Shown: positions 7,592 through 15,953 of the stretch, in pieces
How positions within the stretch are numbered: position 1 is the first letter of the stretch
How the letters are laid out: every line of letters starts with the position of its first letter
DNA from: a virus
Direction: 5' to 3' (one strand)
Length of the DNA stretch: 56,382 nucleotides
IMG/VR virus record: IMGVR_UViG_3300049919_000129
Location: 1-56,382 of that record
Notes under the pieces: model-generated
Databases searched by the model: none
The model's input: the letters and a program-made list of their open reading frames with translations, nothing else
What the model was told of the DNA's origin: nothing
Made by a program: the position numbers and the translations under genes

Positions 7592-10588
7592 ATGCAATTA
7601 TTTGGCATCAATATCGAGAAGATCAAAACTGCGGAGGAAAAATCCGCAGCTATAGTGGCCCCATCCAATGAGGATGGGGCTTCTCAGATCGTATCCTCTG
7701 GAAGTGCATTCTTTGGCGTTTATCTAGACGTTGAAGGTGCAATCAAGAATGAGTCACAGGCTATACAGAGTTATCGTGAGATAGCTTCGTATGCCGAGGT
7801 TGATGCTGCCATTTCAGACATCGTGGATGAAGCTATCCCGAACGAAGATGATTCATCGCAAATCGATCTGATCTGTGATGAAGAGATATCGGAAAACATA
7901 CGAGAGAGCATTCAGGCTGAATTTAAAACAGTCCTGAATCTTCTTAATTTTGGAGATGTTGGTTCTGATGTTTTTCGCCAGTGGTATGTTGATGGTCGAA
8001 TTAATTATCAAGTTCTTGTGGATAAAAATAACCCAAATCGTGGAATCCTAGAACTGCGCAAGATCGAAGCTACCAAGATTAAAAAGATTCGTGAAATAAA
8101 AAAGGAAAAGTCTGAGTCCGGTGTTGATATCATCACAGGGGCGGAAGAGTATTTCTTGTTCAACGAAGCTGGATTTATCACCTCTGCTGGTCCAAGTTCT
8201 AATAGTGTTGCGGGGGCTGCTGTTGGAGTTAAACTAAGCCCAGACTCCGTAATTTATGTCCCCTCTGGTTTGACTGATGTTACAGGGCAGACAGTTCAAG
8301 GACATTTGCATAAAGCAATTCGCCCCGTCAACCAACTCAGGTTGATGGAAGACTCGCTGTTGATTAATCGTATCGCACGAGCACCCGAACGACGTATTTT
8401 TTATGTCGATGTTGGTACTTTACCAAAGGGTAAGGCAGACCAATATATGAAAGATATCATGAACCAATATCGTAATAAGATGGTTTATGACTCGGTTACT
8501 GGACAGGTGAAATCGGAAAAGAAACACCAGTGTTTGGCAATGGACACAAAAATCCCTCTGCTGGATGGCAGAACCCTAACAATCGAAGAAATCGCAAAAG
8601 AGTATTCTGCTGGGGAAACCCTATGGGCATATTCTTGCGATCCTATCACAGGCAAGTTCGCACCGGGTCTTATTTCATGGGCAGGGAAGACCCGTGAGAA
8701 TGCAGAGGTCTTGACCATCACGTTGGATAACGGAAAAACAATTACCTGCACCCCAGATCATAAATTTCCTGTGTGGAATAAGGGATTCGTCTCTGCAGAA
8801 GACTTACTGATCGGTGAGTCGATGGTTCCACACTATACTCGGGATGAAGTCCTAAACAAAAAAACGAACCAAAGAGACAGAAAACCTAAACCATATGCAC
8901 AAATTTTCGCAAATGATCTAAAAAAATGGCAATTCTTGCATCGAGCTGTTTCTGCTTGGAAGGATTCCGTTGGTATTGACAATGAATTCGTGTATAAAGA
9001 ATCCCGCTTTGATCTAGATAAGAAAACCATACATCATAAAAACTTCAACAAGTTTGACAATTCACCGGACAATCTCGTTCGCATGAATTCTTCTGATCAT
9101 GCGAATTATCATAGGAACATAATTTCTCTAGAAGTCAGACAAGCAATGGGAAGACATACTCGCGATCTAGGGCTTGGATTCTTTAATAGAAATCATCCAG
9201 AATATCATCAGTGGCATGTAAACGCAGGGCATTCTGGTGGAACCGCATCTTCTATCAGCGGGGCTTCGTTGGCCAACTACGCAAAGGGTCGCACAGTTCT
9301 GGCCGATCTGATGCAAGACCAAGAATGGAATTCGTGGTTTAGAGAGCAACAAACACTCGGATGGACTGCTGATCTACGGAAAAAATCTAGCGACAATGCA
9401 AAACTGCACGGGCTATCTGCAAAAGGAAATGCCGCCAAACAGGAGCTTTACGCAGACAAAGATTCTGATACCTGTAAGTTGCACTCCCTTCGATATAAGA
9501 CAGAGTATTCACAGAGCATAATTGAACACGTCATGTCTTATGCGCAGCAGCAGTTTAGTGCAAAAGAAGCAGCAAGACTCATCAACGAATGTTCTGATTT
9601 GGTTGCCGAATTTGCTGAAATGAACGCAGATAAAGTGATGTCGAATAAAGATTACTCAAAAATCACAGACGACGATGTGACTCGGATTGCATTGCATCTC
9701 GTTGGCGGATACACTAAACTAAAAGAATCGATGCAATTCAGGAATCATAAAATTGTTAATATCGAGCGGTTGACTGATCGCATGGACACTGGGTGTATAA
9801 CAATCGACGGCGAAGAAAAATACCATAATCATCACACCTTTGCATTGGATGCTGGAATTTATACCAGAAATTCGATGTTGGAAGATTACTGGCTTCCACG
9901 TAGAGACAATTCAAAGTCAACTGAAATCACTACTCTCCCCGGTGCCACAAATTTAAATCAAATTGATGATGTTACGATATTCAAGACGAATATGTACCAG
10001 TCATTAAATGTTCCAATGTCAAGAATGCAACCAGAGACTGGCTTTAGTCTTGGTCGCACCACGGAAATTTCAAGAGACGAATTAAAGTTTCAAAAGTTTA
10101 TTGACCGTCTTCGCAAAAAATTCAGTCAACTGTTCTACGATACCCTCAAGACCCAGCTGGTACTCAAGGGAGTTTGTAACGATATCGAATGGAAAGAACT
10201 TCGTGAGTATATCCATTTCAGATTCCAAAGAGATAATTTCTTCTCTGAATTAAAGAACCTTGACGTTCTTCAGGCTCGTATGGCAATCATGCCCCAGATC
10301 GACCCATACCTAGGTAAATACTTTAGTAAGTATTGGGTACAGAAAAACATCCTCAAGTTCACCGACGAAATGGTTGAGCAGATGGATCAGGAAATCTACG
10401 ACGAGAAAGACGATCCTATGGCTAAACCTTCATTCGCTGGTGGCATGGACCCTAGCATGATGGGAGGCGGAGGCGGAATGCCGCCTCCACCAATGGGAGG
10501 AGACCCTAGCGGTGCAGATGGGTCTGGTCAGGACGATGATGGACAAGATCAACAACAATTTCCGCTTCAAGGGCAACAGGGACAATGA
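7592..10588 (+). CDS. 20: Portal protein gp20 containing an intein
   Basis: The precursor has 998 residues. Residues 1-313 and 761-998 together form a portal of 551 residues (T4: 524). Portal signatures include 'YAEVDAAISDIVDEAI', 'WYVDGRINYQVLVD', 'RIARAPERRIFYVDVG' and, after the intein, 'MLEDYWLPRRD' and 'TEITTLPGA'. Residues 314-760 are an intein inserted between 'KSEKKHQ' and 'SMLEDYW'. The dodecameric portal is the head vertex through which gp17 pumps DNA, and it starts prohead assembly. The C-terminal tail is rich in Gly, Pro and Gln. The ribosome-binding sequence is weak. Splicing must occur before assembly because the insertion splits a conserved region of the protein. Confidence 0.94.
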   Translation: MQLFGINIEKIKTAEEKSAAIVAPSNEDGASQIVSSGSAFFGVYLDVEGAIKNESQAIQSYREIASYAEVDAAISDIVDEAIPNEDDSSQIDLICDEEISENIRESIQAEFKTVLNLLNFGDVGSDVFRQWYVDGRINYQVLVDKNNPNRGILELRKIEATKIKKIREIKKEKSESGVDIITGAEEYFLFNEAGFITSAGPSSNSVAGAAVGVKLSPDSVIYVPSGLTDVTGQTVQGHLHKAIRPVNQLRLMEDSLLINRIARAPERRIFYVDVGTLPKGKADQYMKDIMNQYRNKMVYDSVTGQVKSEKKHQCLAMDTKIPLLDGRTLTIEEIAKEYSAGETLWAYSCDPITGKFAPGLISWAGKTRENAEVLTITLDNGKTITCTPDHKFPVWNKGFVSAEDLLIGESMVPHYTRDEVLNKKTNQRDRKPKPYAQIFANDLKKWQFLHRAVSAWKDSVGIDNEFVYKESRFDLDKKTIHHKNFNKFDNSPDNLVRMNSSDHANYHRNIISLEVRQAMGRHTRDLGLGFFNRNHPEYHQWHVNAGHSGGTASSISGASLANYAKGRTVLADLMQDQEWNSWFREQQTLGWTADLRKKSSDNAKLHGLSAKGNAAKQELYADKDSDTCKLHSLRYKTEYSQSIIEHVMSYAQQQFSAKEAARLINECSDLVAEFAEMNADKVMSNKDYSKITDDDVTRIALHLVGGYTKLKESMQFRNHKIVNIERLTDRMDTGCITIDGEEKYHNHHTFALDAGIYTRNSMLEDYWLPRRDNSKSTEITTLPGATNLNQIDDVTIFKTNMYQSLNVPMSRMQPETGFSLGRTTEISRDELKFQKFIDRLRKKFSQLFYDTLKTQLVLKGVCNDIEWKELREYIHFRFQRDNFFSELKNLDVLQARMAIMPQIDPYLGKYFSKYWVQKNILKFTDEMVEQMDQEIYDEKDDPMAKPSFAGGMDPSMMGGGGGMPPPPMGGDPSGADGSGQDDDGQDQQQFPLQGQQGQ
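8531..9871 (+). mobile_element. Full-length intein with HNH homing endonuclease domain in portal gene
   Basis: In-frame element of 447 codons. It starts 'CLAMDTKIPLLDG' (block A, Cys1), has block B 'TCTPDHKFPVWN' and ends 'HHTFALDAGIYTRN' (blocks F and G) before a Ser nucleophile. The central domain carries 'TIHHKNFNKFDNSPDNL' followed by 'SSDHANYHRN' (about residues 478-512), an HNH nuclease motif. A helical region follows that may bind DNA. All residues needed for cis-splicing are visible except the usual penultimate His, which is Arg here. Confidence 0.92.
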
Positions 10589-10611
10589 ACATGAAAACAA
10601 AAGGAACCATT

Positions 10612-10968
10612 ATGACCATCAAACAAATTAAAGAAGACATTGCCGATATGATCGCCAAGGTCGCAGAAGGCAACGAGAAAGAAGCCTTTGCCATGTTTAA
10701 CCAGATCGTGTCACAACGAGCATCTGACGCCACAGAAGGCATCAAGCAAGATGTTATGCAAGCTCAATTTAATGGCGGTGTTCGTGAATCTGTAAATGAA
10801 GCATATGGGGACAAGAGAGACCATAAGAAAATCGACTTGCATCTCAAGACAGGAAAATATATTGCGTCAACCACATGGTCACCGAGTTGCGCACATGCAG
10901 TTAAACAGTACGAAGATAAAAACCCAGAACATAAAGGCCAAGTAAAAGCCTTTTACGCAGAGAAATAA
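10612..10968 (+). CDS. Probable prohead core protein (gp68-like position)
   Basis: The product of 118 residues occupies the place of T4 genes 67/68, between portal and protease. The N-terminal helix 'MTIKQIKEDIADMIAKVAEGN' is acidic and amphipathic, as in core proteins that fill the prohead before cleavage. The C-terminal part, 'KKIDLHLKTGKYIASTTWSPSC', is basic and not recognised. AAGGA six bases before the ATG at 10612 favours this start over the ATGs at 10585 and 10591. The function is inferred from position and composition only. Confidence 0.55.
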   Translation: MTIKQIKEDIADMIAKVAEGNEKEAFAMFNQIVSQRASDATEGIKQDVMQAQFNGGVRESVNEAYGDKRDHKKIDLHLKTGKYIASTTWSPSCAHAVKQYEDKNPEHKGQVKAFYAEK

Positions 10969-10970
10969 TA

Positions 10971-11504
10971 ATGAAAGTAACTAAACTATCCCGTAGATTC
11001 ACCGTAACAGCCGCTGCTTGGGCCACAGGTGACTGGACGCTCACAACATCTGCTGCCCATGGCTTGACCGTTGGTGATGTAATCACCTTCACAGATGCAA
11101 AGATTCCTGTCGTTTATGTTGTTGCCACCATCGCAGGCACAACTGGATCAACAATTAAATTCACCCACGCAGATACAACGTTGAAGTTTAATGAGGTTAC
11201 ATGCGACTCTTTCAGCACTGGTGTTGCAGAAAGCAACGTGTTCACCTTTAGTTTTGTGGACACCATCAATGGATTGGTTCATGTTGTGTCAAACGGCACC
11301 GCGACTGTCACTGCAAAACTTCAGGGGTCTCTGGATAATATTCATTGGGTTGACCATGGGACTGCAACTGCAGTAACAGCAGGTTCCCAGTTGGAGATTC
11401 CGGTAACCAAGCCTTATGCATACGGCAAGATCGTTTTTACTGTTGCCCCAGCAAACTCTTCTGGTGCCATTAATAACATCAAGGTATTTAAAGCTGGATG
11501 CTGA
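10971..11504 (+). CDS. Beta-rich putative virion protein of unknown function
   Basis: The product of 177 residues is rich in Thr, Val, Gly and Ser and looks all-beta. It contains 'AAHGLTVGDVITFTDA', a short pattern common in phage surface and fibre proteins, and a C-terminal half with alternating hydrophobic strands that could be an Ig-like or jelly-roll fold. It starts 2 bases after the preceding stop and ends 3 bases before the next gene, so it belongs to the head operon. T4 has no counterpart here. A head decoration role is a guess from location and fold impression. Confidence 0.6.
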   Translation: MKVTKLSRRFTVTAAAWATGDWTLTTSAAHGLTVGDVITFTDAKIPVVYVVATIAGTTGSTIKFTHADTTLKFNEVTCDSFSTGVAESNVFTFSFVDTINGLVHVVSNGTATVTAKLQGSLDNIHWVDHGTATAVTAGSQLEIPVTKPYAYGKIVFTVAPANSSGAINNIKVFKAGC

Positions 11505-11507
11505 TCC

Positions 11508-11810
11508 ATGTTTAAGAACGCAAAAGTAACTGATATGGGGAAAGATGGCATAGAGCATAAGCTCCCTGCCAACACTCCCCATGATGAAATCCATTCAACC
11601 TTAGCAGCTAATGGATTTCAACAGAGAAAGGGTGCGGACATAGGCATGTATCATAATCCAAAAACTGGGAAGAAAGCAATACTTCAGAAAACCGCAACAG
11701 GAAATTACGTTAGCGTATATGAAGATCACACACAGAAAAGCTTCTTAGAATCAACGAACAGGTTCATCGTTGAAATGCAAGAGAAGATTTGGAAAAGGGA
11801 AATGAAATGA
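11508..11810 (+). CDS. Hypothetical protein in head operon
   Basis: One hundred residues, not recognised. The middle part 'GMYHNPKTGKKAILQKTATGNYVSVYEDH' (seen as two adjacent segments) resembles small phage domains that occur alone or attached to longer structural proteins. The stop codon overlaps the start region of the protease gene (ATGAAATGA arrangement), so translation is probably coupled to gp21. Confidence 0.6.
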   Translation: MFKNAKVTDMGKDGIEHKLPANTPHDEIHSTLAANGFQQRKGADIGMYHNPKTGKKAILQKTATGNYVSVYEDHTQKSFLESTNRFIVEMQEKIWKREMK

Positions 11811-12439
11811 AATTTTTAGCTGAAATGAATGATCAGGTTGAGTGCCTAATCGAAAACACTATGCAAGGTAAAAAGTTTTATATTGAAGGCCCGTTCCTTT
11901 CATATGACACGCCAAACAAAAATAATCGAGTGTATTCTGAAAGCATCATGCGGCCTGCAGTAGGAAAATACATCAGCGAATATGTTGAGCCGAAGAGAGC
12001 AGTTGGTGAGTTAAACCACCCAGCAAGCCCTTCCATTAACCTAGATAGGGTTTCTCATATCATCGAATCGCTTAATTTTAGAGAGTCCACCAAGCATGTC
12101 ATCGGGAAGGCAAAACTTCTAGAGACCCCTATGGGAAAAATCGCTCAGCAGTTGATGGAAGGCGGAGTAAAGCTTGGGGTTTCGTCAAGAGGATTGGGCT
12201 CAGTAAAAATGATGGAAGGTCGTGGGTACGTTCAGAATGACTTCACCATTAACACAGTTGATATCGTAAATGATCCAAGTGGATTTGGATGTATGGTCGA
12301 CCCAATCCTAGAAAATGCAGAATGGATTCTCCGCAACGGCGAATGGTTACAAATCACGATTGATCACGCCAAGAAAAAGATTAACGAAGACACCGCAATT
12401 AAAGAATTCGCTAAGTTAATGAAGTTGTTGAAGGCTTAA
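11807..12439 (+). CDS. 21: Prohead maturation protease gp21
   Basis: The product of 210 residues belongs to the T4 gp21 serine protease family. It digests the scaffold and trims the capsid proteins after prohead assembly, cutting after Leu/Ile-X-Glu. The catalytic His is in 'RAVGELNHP' (His71) and the catalytic Ser in 'LGVSSRGLGS' (Ser126/127), both as in T4. An upstream in-frame TTG at 11789 exists, but AAGGGA is correctly spaced for the ATG at 11807. The gene lies directly before the inserted GIY-YIG endonuclease gene, which separates it from its usual neighbour 22. Confidence 0.93.
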   Translation: MKFLAEMNDQVECLIENTMQGKKFYIEGPFLSYDTPNKNNRVYSESIMRPAVGKYISEYVEPKRAVGELNHPASPSINLDRVSHIIESLNFRESTKHVIGKAKLLETPMGKIAQQLMEGGVKLGVSSRGLGSVKMMEGRGYVQNDFTINTVDIVNDPSGFGCMVDPILENAEWILRNGEWLQITIDHAKKKINEDTAIKEFAKLMKLLKA

Positions 12440-12676
12440 TTAACTTAGCATAAAAATTTATGGAGCGAATTATGTTCGCTGTGAAACCGCCAAAATAGTT
12501 CAATTAATTAGCATTGATTTTCATAAATTTGTCATTTATATGGAAAAAGTGGATTTGAGCTATGATGAGAATGATAAATAATAATATGAATAATCAAGGA
12601 GTTACATAACAAGGCATCTCGCGGGACGGCAATCCCCAGATGCTCTAATTCTAAAAATTTAAACAGGAGAATCAGC
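12440..12676 (+). other. AT-rich leader of the GIY-YIG gene with two hairpins
   Basis: This 237-nt stretch has no coding capacity I can defend. It holds a hairpin just after gp21 (AGCGAA, TTATG, TTCGCT at 12464-12480), a TTGATT-17-TATATG pair that may be a weak host-type promoter, the late-like box at 12573, and a nested hairpin at 12614-12643. In the nested hairpin, GCATCT pairs with AGATGC and GGGA with TCCC inside it. The last structure sits about 20 bases before the ribosome-binding site and may modulate endonuclease translation. Confidence 0.5.
12573..12581 (+). promoter_or_regulatory. Putative late promoter GATAAATAA before the GIY-YIG gene
   Basis: GATAAATAA matches the window's late motif in eight of nine positions. 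It lies about 95 bases before the endonuclease start in a leader without other genes, so the endonuclease and the downstream gp22 and gp23 genes could be transcribed from here. Confidence 0.5.
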
Positions 12677-13276
12677 ATGGATATTTATGGGCCTCTTCCA
12701 TACGTCTACAAAGTAACAAACATAGAGGATGGTAGATTTTATATAGGATGTAGAAAAGAAAATGTTGGAAGGAATAGATATGCTTCCGACGATTTATTAA
12801 AGTTTTATTTTACTTCTGGGAAATTGAAAGATGATATCAAAAAATTTCCAGAGAAGTATAAATATGAAATATTGATGGAATTTGGAGATTTCGACGTTAT
12901 ATTTTGGTATGAACAAATTTTGATAAGGGAAAATATAAAAAATCCATTGAATATGAATTATCGGGTTATCGACCCAGATAATGGAACACAAAAGTTATGT
13001 GGGTCAAAAGAAACAGCGGTGCCTAGAATATGGACGGATGCAGAAAAATTGGAAAAGTCTAACCTGTATTCTGGGATTCCAAAATCAAAAGAATTTGTGG
13101 ATAATATAACAGCATATATGGCATCTCCAGAAAGTGAAGAACACAGAGCAAAAATGTTAGCGGGACTCAGGAAAAGAGCAGCATCTGGAATTCCTTGGGG
13201 GCACAGAGATAAACCATGGTCGCAGGCTAGAAGAGATGCGCATAATAGAAGGAAAAATAATGAATCTGGAAACTAG
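12677..13276 (+). CDS. GIY-YIG homing endonuclease (Seg-like) between genes 21 and 22
   Basis: The product of 199 residues has an N-terminal GIY-YIG nuclease: 'PYVYKVTNIEDGRFYIG' at residues 8-24, a following Arg and a conserved Glu79 in 'FWYEQILI'. The C-terminal part is basic, with 'PWGHRDKPWSQARRDAHNRR' resembling DNA-binding modules (NUMOD3-like) of phage endonucleases. Free-standing Seg endonucleases in T4 spread neighbouring markers by cutting genomes that lack them. The gene overlaps gp22 by 17 bases and uses lower-GC codons than its neighbours, consistent with a recent arrival. AGGAG precedes the ATG. Confidence 0.88.
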   Translation: MDIYGPLPYVYKVTNIEDGRFYIGCRKENVGRNRYASDDLLKFYFTSGKLKDDIKKFPEKYKYEILMEFGDFDVIFWYEQILIRENIKNPLNMNYRVIDPDNGTQKLCGSKETAVPRIWTDAEKLEKSNLYSGIPKSKEFVDNITAYMASPESEEHRAKMLAGLRKRAASGIPWGHRDKPWSQARRDAHNRRKNNESGN

Positions 13277-14480
13277 AATCAAGCAACTGATGGAAGGTAA
13301 ATCAGAGGCAAAAACAGAAGACGAACTAATCGAAAAAGTTACCATTGAAAAGGGTGCTGGCTCCGACGAGGATATCGATATCAAGGGCGAAGAAGAAAAG
13401 GCCAAGGAAGATGGTGCCGACGTTTCTGATGACGGCGAAGAAGACGATGAAGAGAATACCGATGTCGCTAATGATGCCGAAATGAAGAAGAATAAGCTTG
13501 ATGTTAAAGAAGATTTCTCTGCTTCTGACTACAACAACAGCAAGACAAAACCCGGACTATCTAAGAAGGATGCTATGGAAAAAATCACCCCTGACACTCA
13601 CAAAGATGCTCAAGATGACAAAGGTCTAAACGCAAAACTAAAAGTCGGTCTTGGTAAGAAGGAAGCTTCACAACTAAAGAAAGCCTCAGCTGAACAGAAC
13701 CCAGCCAACTCAAAGAACGATGTCGACACCCAAAAGGGCGGCGCTGCATCAGTCAAAGAGCATATGGATGCGATGTTTGAAGGTGAAGACCTTTCAGAAG
13801 CATTTGTATCAAAAGCCGCTACGATTTTCGAAGCCGCTGTTGCCGATCAGGTAGCCCAGCGTTTGGCCGAAGAAGTCGAAGCTTTGCAAGAAGAATTCCA
13901 AGTTAAATTGGATGAAGCAGTTGAAGAAGTACAAGACGCACTTGTCGAAAATGTTGATGGATTCCTCAACAAAGTTGTGGAAATGTGGTTGGAAGACAAT
14001 GCCGTTGCACTGGAAAGTGGTATCAAAGTAGAAATGGTGACCTCCTTTATTGATGGAATGAAAACTCTGTTCACAGAGCACTACATTGAAGTACCAGAAG
14101 AAAAACTAAACGTTGTCGAAGAGCAAGCCGCTCAAATCGAACAGCTTAAGAAAGTGGCAATCACACTTGATGAATCAAACGACGAACTTTCAGCAGAACT
14201 CGTTGCTGTTAAGAAGGCCCGTCTTGTCGAGCATGCATCAAAGAGTTTGACCTCTATCCAAGCTGAGAAATTTGCCGGTCTGTGCGAAGGCATCGAGTTC
14301 ACTTCAAACACTGAATTTGAAAGCAAGATCAAAACCATCAAGGAAAGTTATTTCCCTGCAGGAAAGGTTAGTTCTGTTATCCCTGAAAAGGATGTTGCCG
14401 CAGTCGCTAAGGTTGAAGATCACCTAGATGCACATATGTCAGCATACTCGAAGGCGCTATCAGGCCCATTGAAGTTTTAA
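13260..14480 (+). CDS. 22: Major prohead scaffold protein gp22
   Basis: The product of 406 residues forms the inner scaffold of the prohead and is later digested by gp21. It is extremely charged, with an acidic N-terminal third ('EEEKAKEDGADVSDDGEED') and long helical, coiled-coil-prone stretches from about 180 to 350. The C-terminal part 'SAYSKALSGPLKF' fits T4-type scaffolds. GAAGGA before the ATG at 13260 supports this start rather than the one at 13236. It lies between the protease and capsid genes as in T4, apart from the inserted endonuclease. Confidence 0.88.
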   Translation: MNLETRIKQLMEGKSEAKTEDELIEKVTIEKGAGSDEDIDIKGEEEKAKEDGADVSDDGEEDDEENTDVANDAEMKKNKLDVKEDFSASDYNNSKTKPGLSKKDAMEKITPDTHKDAQDDKGLNAKLKVGLGKKEASQLKKASAEQNPANSKNDVDTQKGGAASVKEHMDAMFEGEDLSEAFVSKAATIFEAAVADQVAQRLAEEVEALQEEFQVKLDEAVEEVQDALVENVDGFLNKVVEMWLEDNAVALESGIKVEMVTSFIDGMKTLFTEHYIEVPEEKLNVVEEQAAQIEQLKKVAITLDESNDELSAELVAVKKARLVEHASKSLTSIQAEKFAGLCEGIEFTSNTEFESKIKTIKESYFPAGKVSSVIPEKDVAAVAKVEDHLDAHMSAYSKALSGPLKF

Positions 14481-14513
14481 GAATCACCTACAATCACTAA
14501 AAGGAGCAATACA

Positions 14514-15830
14514 ATGTCATATTTGACCGAAGCACAACTAGCAGAAAAATGGACACCTGTCCTAGAGCACGCCGATCTTCCTAAGATCGAAGATTCATAC
14601 AAGCGTAAAGTCACAGCCGTTCTTCTAGAGAACCAACAGCACAGCCTTAACGAAGATCGCAAGATGCTTGCAGAAGCTGGCGAACAGGGTAACATGGTTG
14701 CTAACGTTGCCAAGTACGATCCAATCCTAATCGGTCTGGTTCGTCGTTCCATGCCACAACTTATCGCTTATGATATTTGTGGTGTTCAGCCGATGACTGG
14801 CCCGTCTGGTCTAGTTTTCTCACTCAAGTCACGCTTTGGTGGTTATGCCGCTAACGCTGATGCCGCTCTTCGCGACGAGGCTCTGTTTAACGAAGCCAAC
14901 TCTGCTTACTCTGGCGCTGGTACTCAAGCCGGTGGTAACCCAGTTGATGGTACTACTGGTCTTGGCCCTTGGGATGGTTCACCCGGTTACACCCACGGTA
15001 CCACTATGGCTACTGCTACTGCAGAAACCCTAACCCCAGCCGAGATGTCATTCAGCATCGAAAAGCAAACTGTTACCGCTGGTAGCCGCGCTCTGAAAGC
15101 TGAATACACCATCGAACTTCAGCAGGATTTGAAGAGCGTTCATGGTCTTGATGCCGAAGCCGAACTAAGCAACATTCTTTCGACTGAGATCACTGCCGAA
15201 ATGAACCGCGAAGTCGTTCGTCGTATCTACACTGCCGCTGTTACTGGTTGCGAAACTGGTACTGTTGCTACTGCCGGTACATTCGACCTCGATGTTGATG
15301 CAAATGGTCGTTGGTCAGTTGAGCGTTTCAAGGGTCTAATGTTCCAGATCGAGCGTGAAGCTAACCGTATTGCCCAGACTACCAAGCGTGGTCGTGGTAA
15401 CTTCATCCTCTGTTCCGCTGACGTGGCTTCCGCCCTTCAGATGGCTGGTGTTCTTGACTATAAGACTGGCATTCAAGCCAATCTAAATGTTGATGACAGT
15501 TCAACAACTTATGCCGGTATGCTAAATGGCAAGTATAAGGTTTATGTTGATCCGTATTCGGCCAACGGTGCTGCTAGCCAGTTCTGCGTGGTTGGTTACA
15601 AGGGTTCTAGCCCATTCGATGCAGGTATGTTCTACTGTCCATATATTCCTCTTCAGCTGCTTCGCGCTGTTGATCCTAACACCTTCCAGCCGAAGATTGG
15701 CTTCAAGACCCGTTATGGCATCGTTGGTAACCCAATGTCGAAGAATGGTGTTGCAATATCGAATGATATTGGTCTGACTGCACAGTCGAACAATTTCTAC
15801 CGCGCTTTCCGTATCACCAATCTAGCCTAA
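14514..15830 (+). CDS. 23: Major capsid protein gp23
   Basis: The product of 438 residues is the HK97-fold capsid subunit, related to T4 gp23 (521). Recognisable segments are 'PILIGLVRRSMPQLIAYDI', 'GVQPMTGPSGLVFSLKSR' and 'RGRGNFILCSADVASAL'. A gp21 cleavage site is likely after 'KMLAE' (Glu54), which would remove an N-terminal delta piece as in T4. GC and codon use are noticeably richer and more uniform than in the flanking endonuclease genes, as expected for a highly expressed protein. A strong AAAGGAG site precedes the ATG and a terminator follows. Gene 24 (vertex protein), which normally follows, is not found. Confidence 0.96.
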   Translation: MSYLTEAQLAEKWTPVLEHADLPKIEDSYKRKVTAVLLENQQHSLNEDRKMLAEAGEQGNMVANVAKYDPILIGLVRRSMPQLIAYDICGVQPMTGPSGLVFSLKSRFGGYAANADAALRDEALFNEANSAYSGAGTQAGGNPVDGTTGLGPWDGSPGYTHGTTMATATAETLTPAEMSFSIEKQTVTAGSRALKAEYTIELQQDLKSVHGLDAEAELSNILSTEITAEMNREVVRRIYTAAVTGCETGTVATAGTFDLDVDANGRWSVERFKGLMFQIEREANRIAQTTKRGRGNFILCSADVASALQMAGVLDYKTGIQANLNVDDSSTTYAGMLNGKYKVYVDPYSANGAASQFCVVGYKGSSPFDAGMFYCPYIPLQLLRAVDPNTFQPKIGFKTRYGIVGNPMSKNGVAISNDIGLTAQSNNFYRAFRITNLA

Positions 15831-15850
15831 GCTTTACTTTAGGCGAAAAG

Positions 15851-15875
15851 AAAAGCCCCTTAATTGGGGCTTTTT
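15851..15875 (+). terminator. Rho-independent terminator after the capsid gene
   Basis: AAAAGCCCC, loop TTAATT, GGGGCTTTTT. A nine-pair stem followed by a T-run, 20 bases after the gp23 stop, ends the head operon. Confidence 0.92.
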
Positions 15876-15887
15876 GTCGTCCAGAAT

Positions 15888-15925
15888 TTGACATAGAATC
15901 GACCATATGGTAAAATGATAAATAT
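15888..15925 (+). promoter_or_regulatory. Host-type promoter fused to a late box before the first endonuclease gene
   Basis: TTGACA (15888-15893), a 17-base spacer, TAAAAT (15911-15916), and directly after it GATAAATAT (15917-15925), the late-motif relative. The spacer contains the palindrome CCATATGG. An almost identical block stands before the second endonuclease gene at 17419. Confidence 0.8.
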
Positions 15926-15953
15926 ATAAAACAACCAAACATGAAAGACTGAT

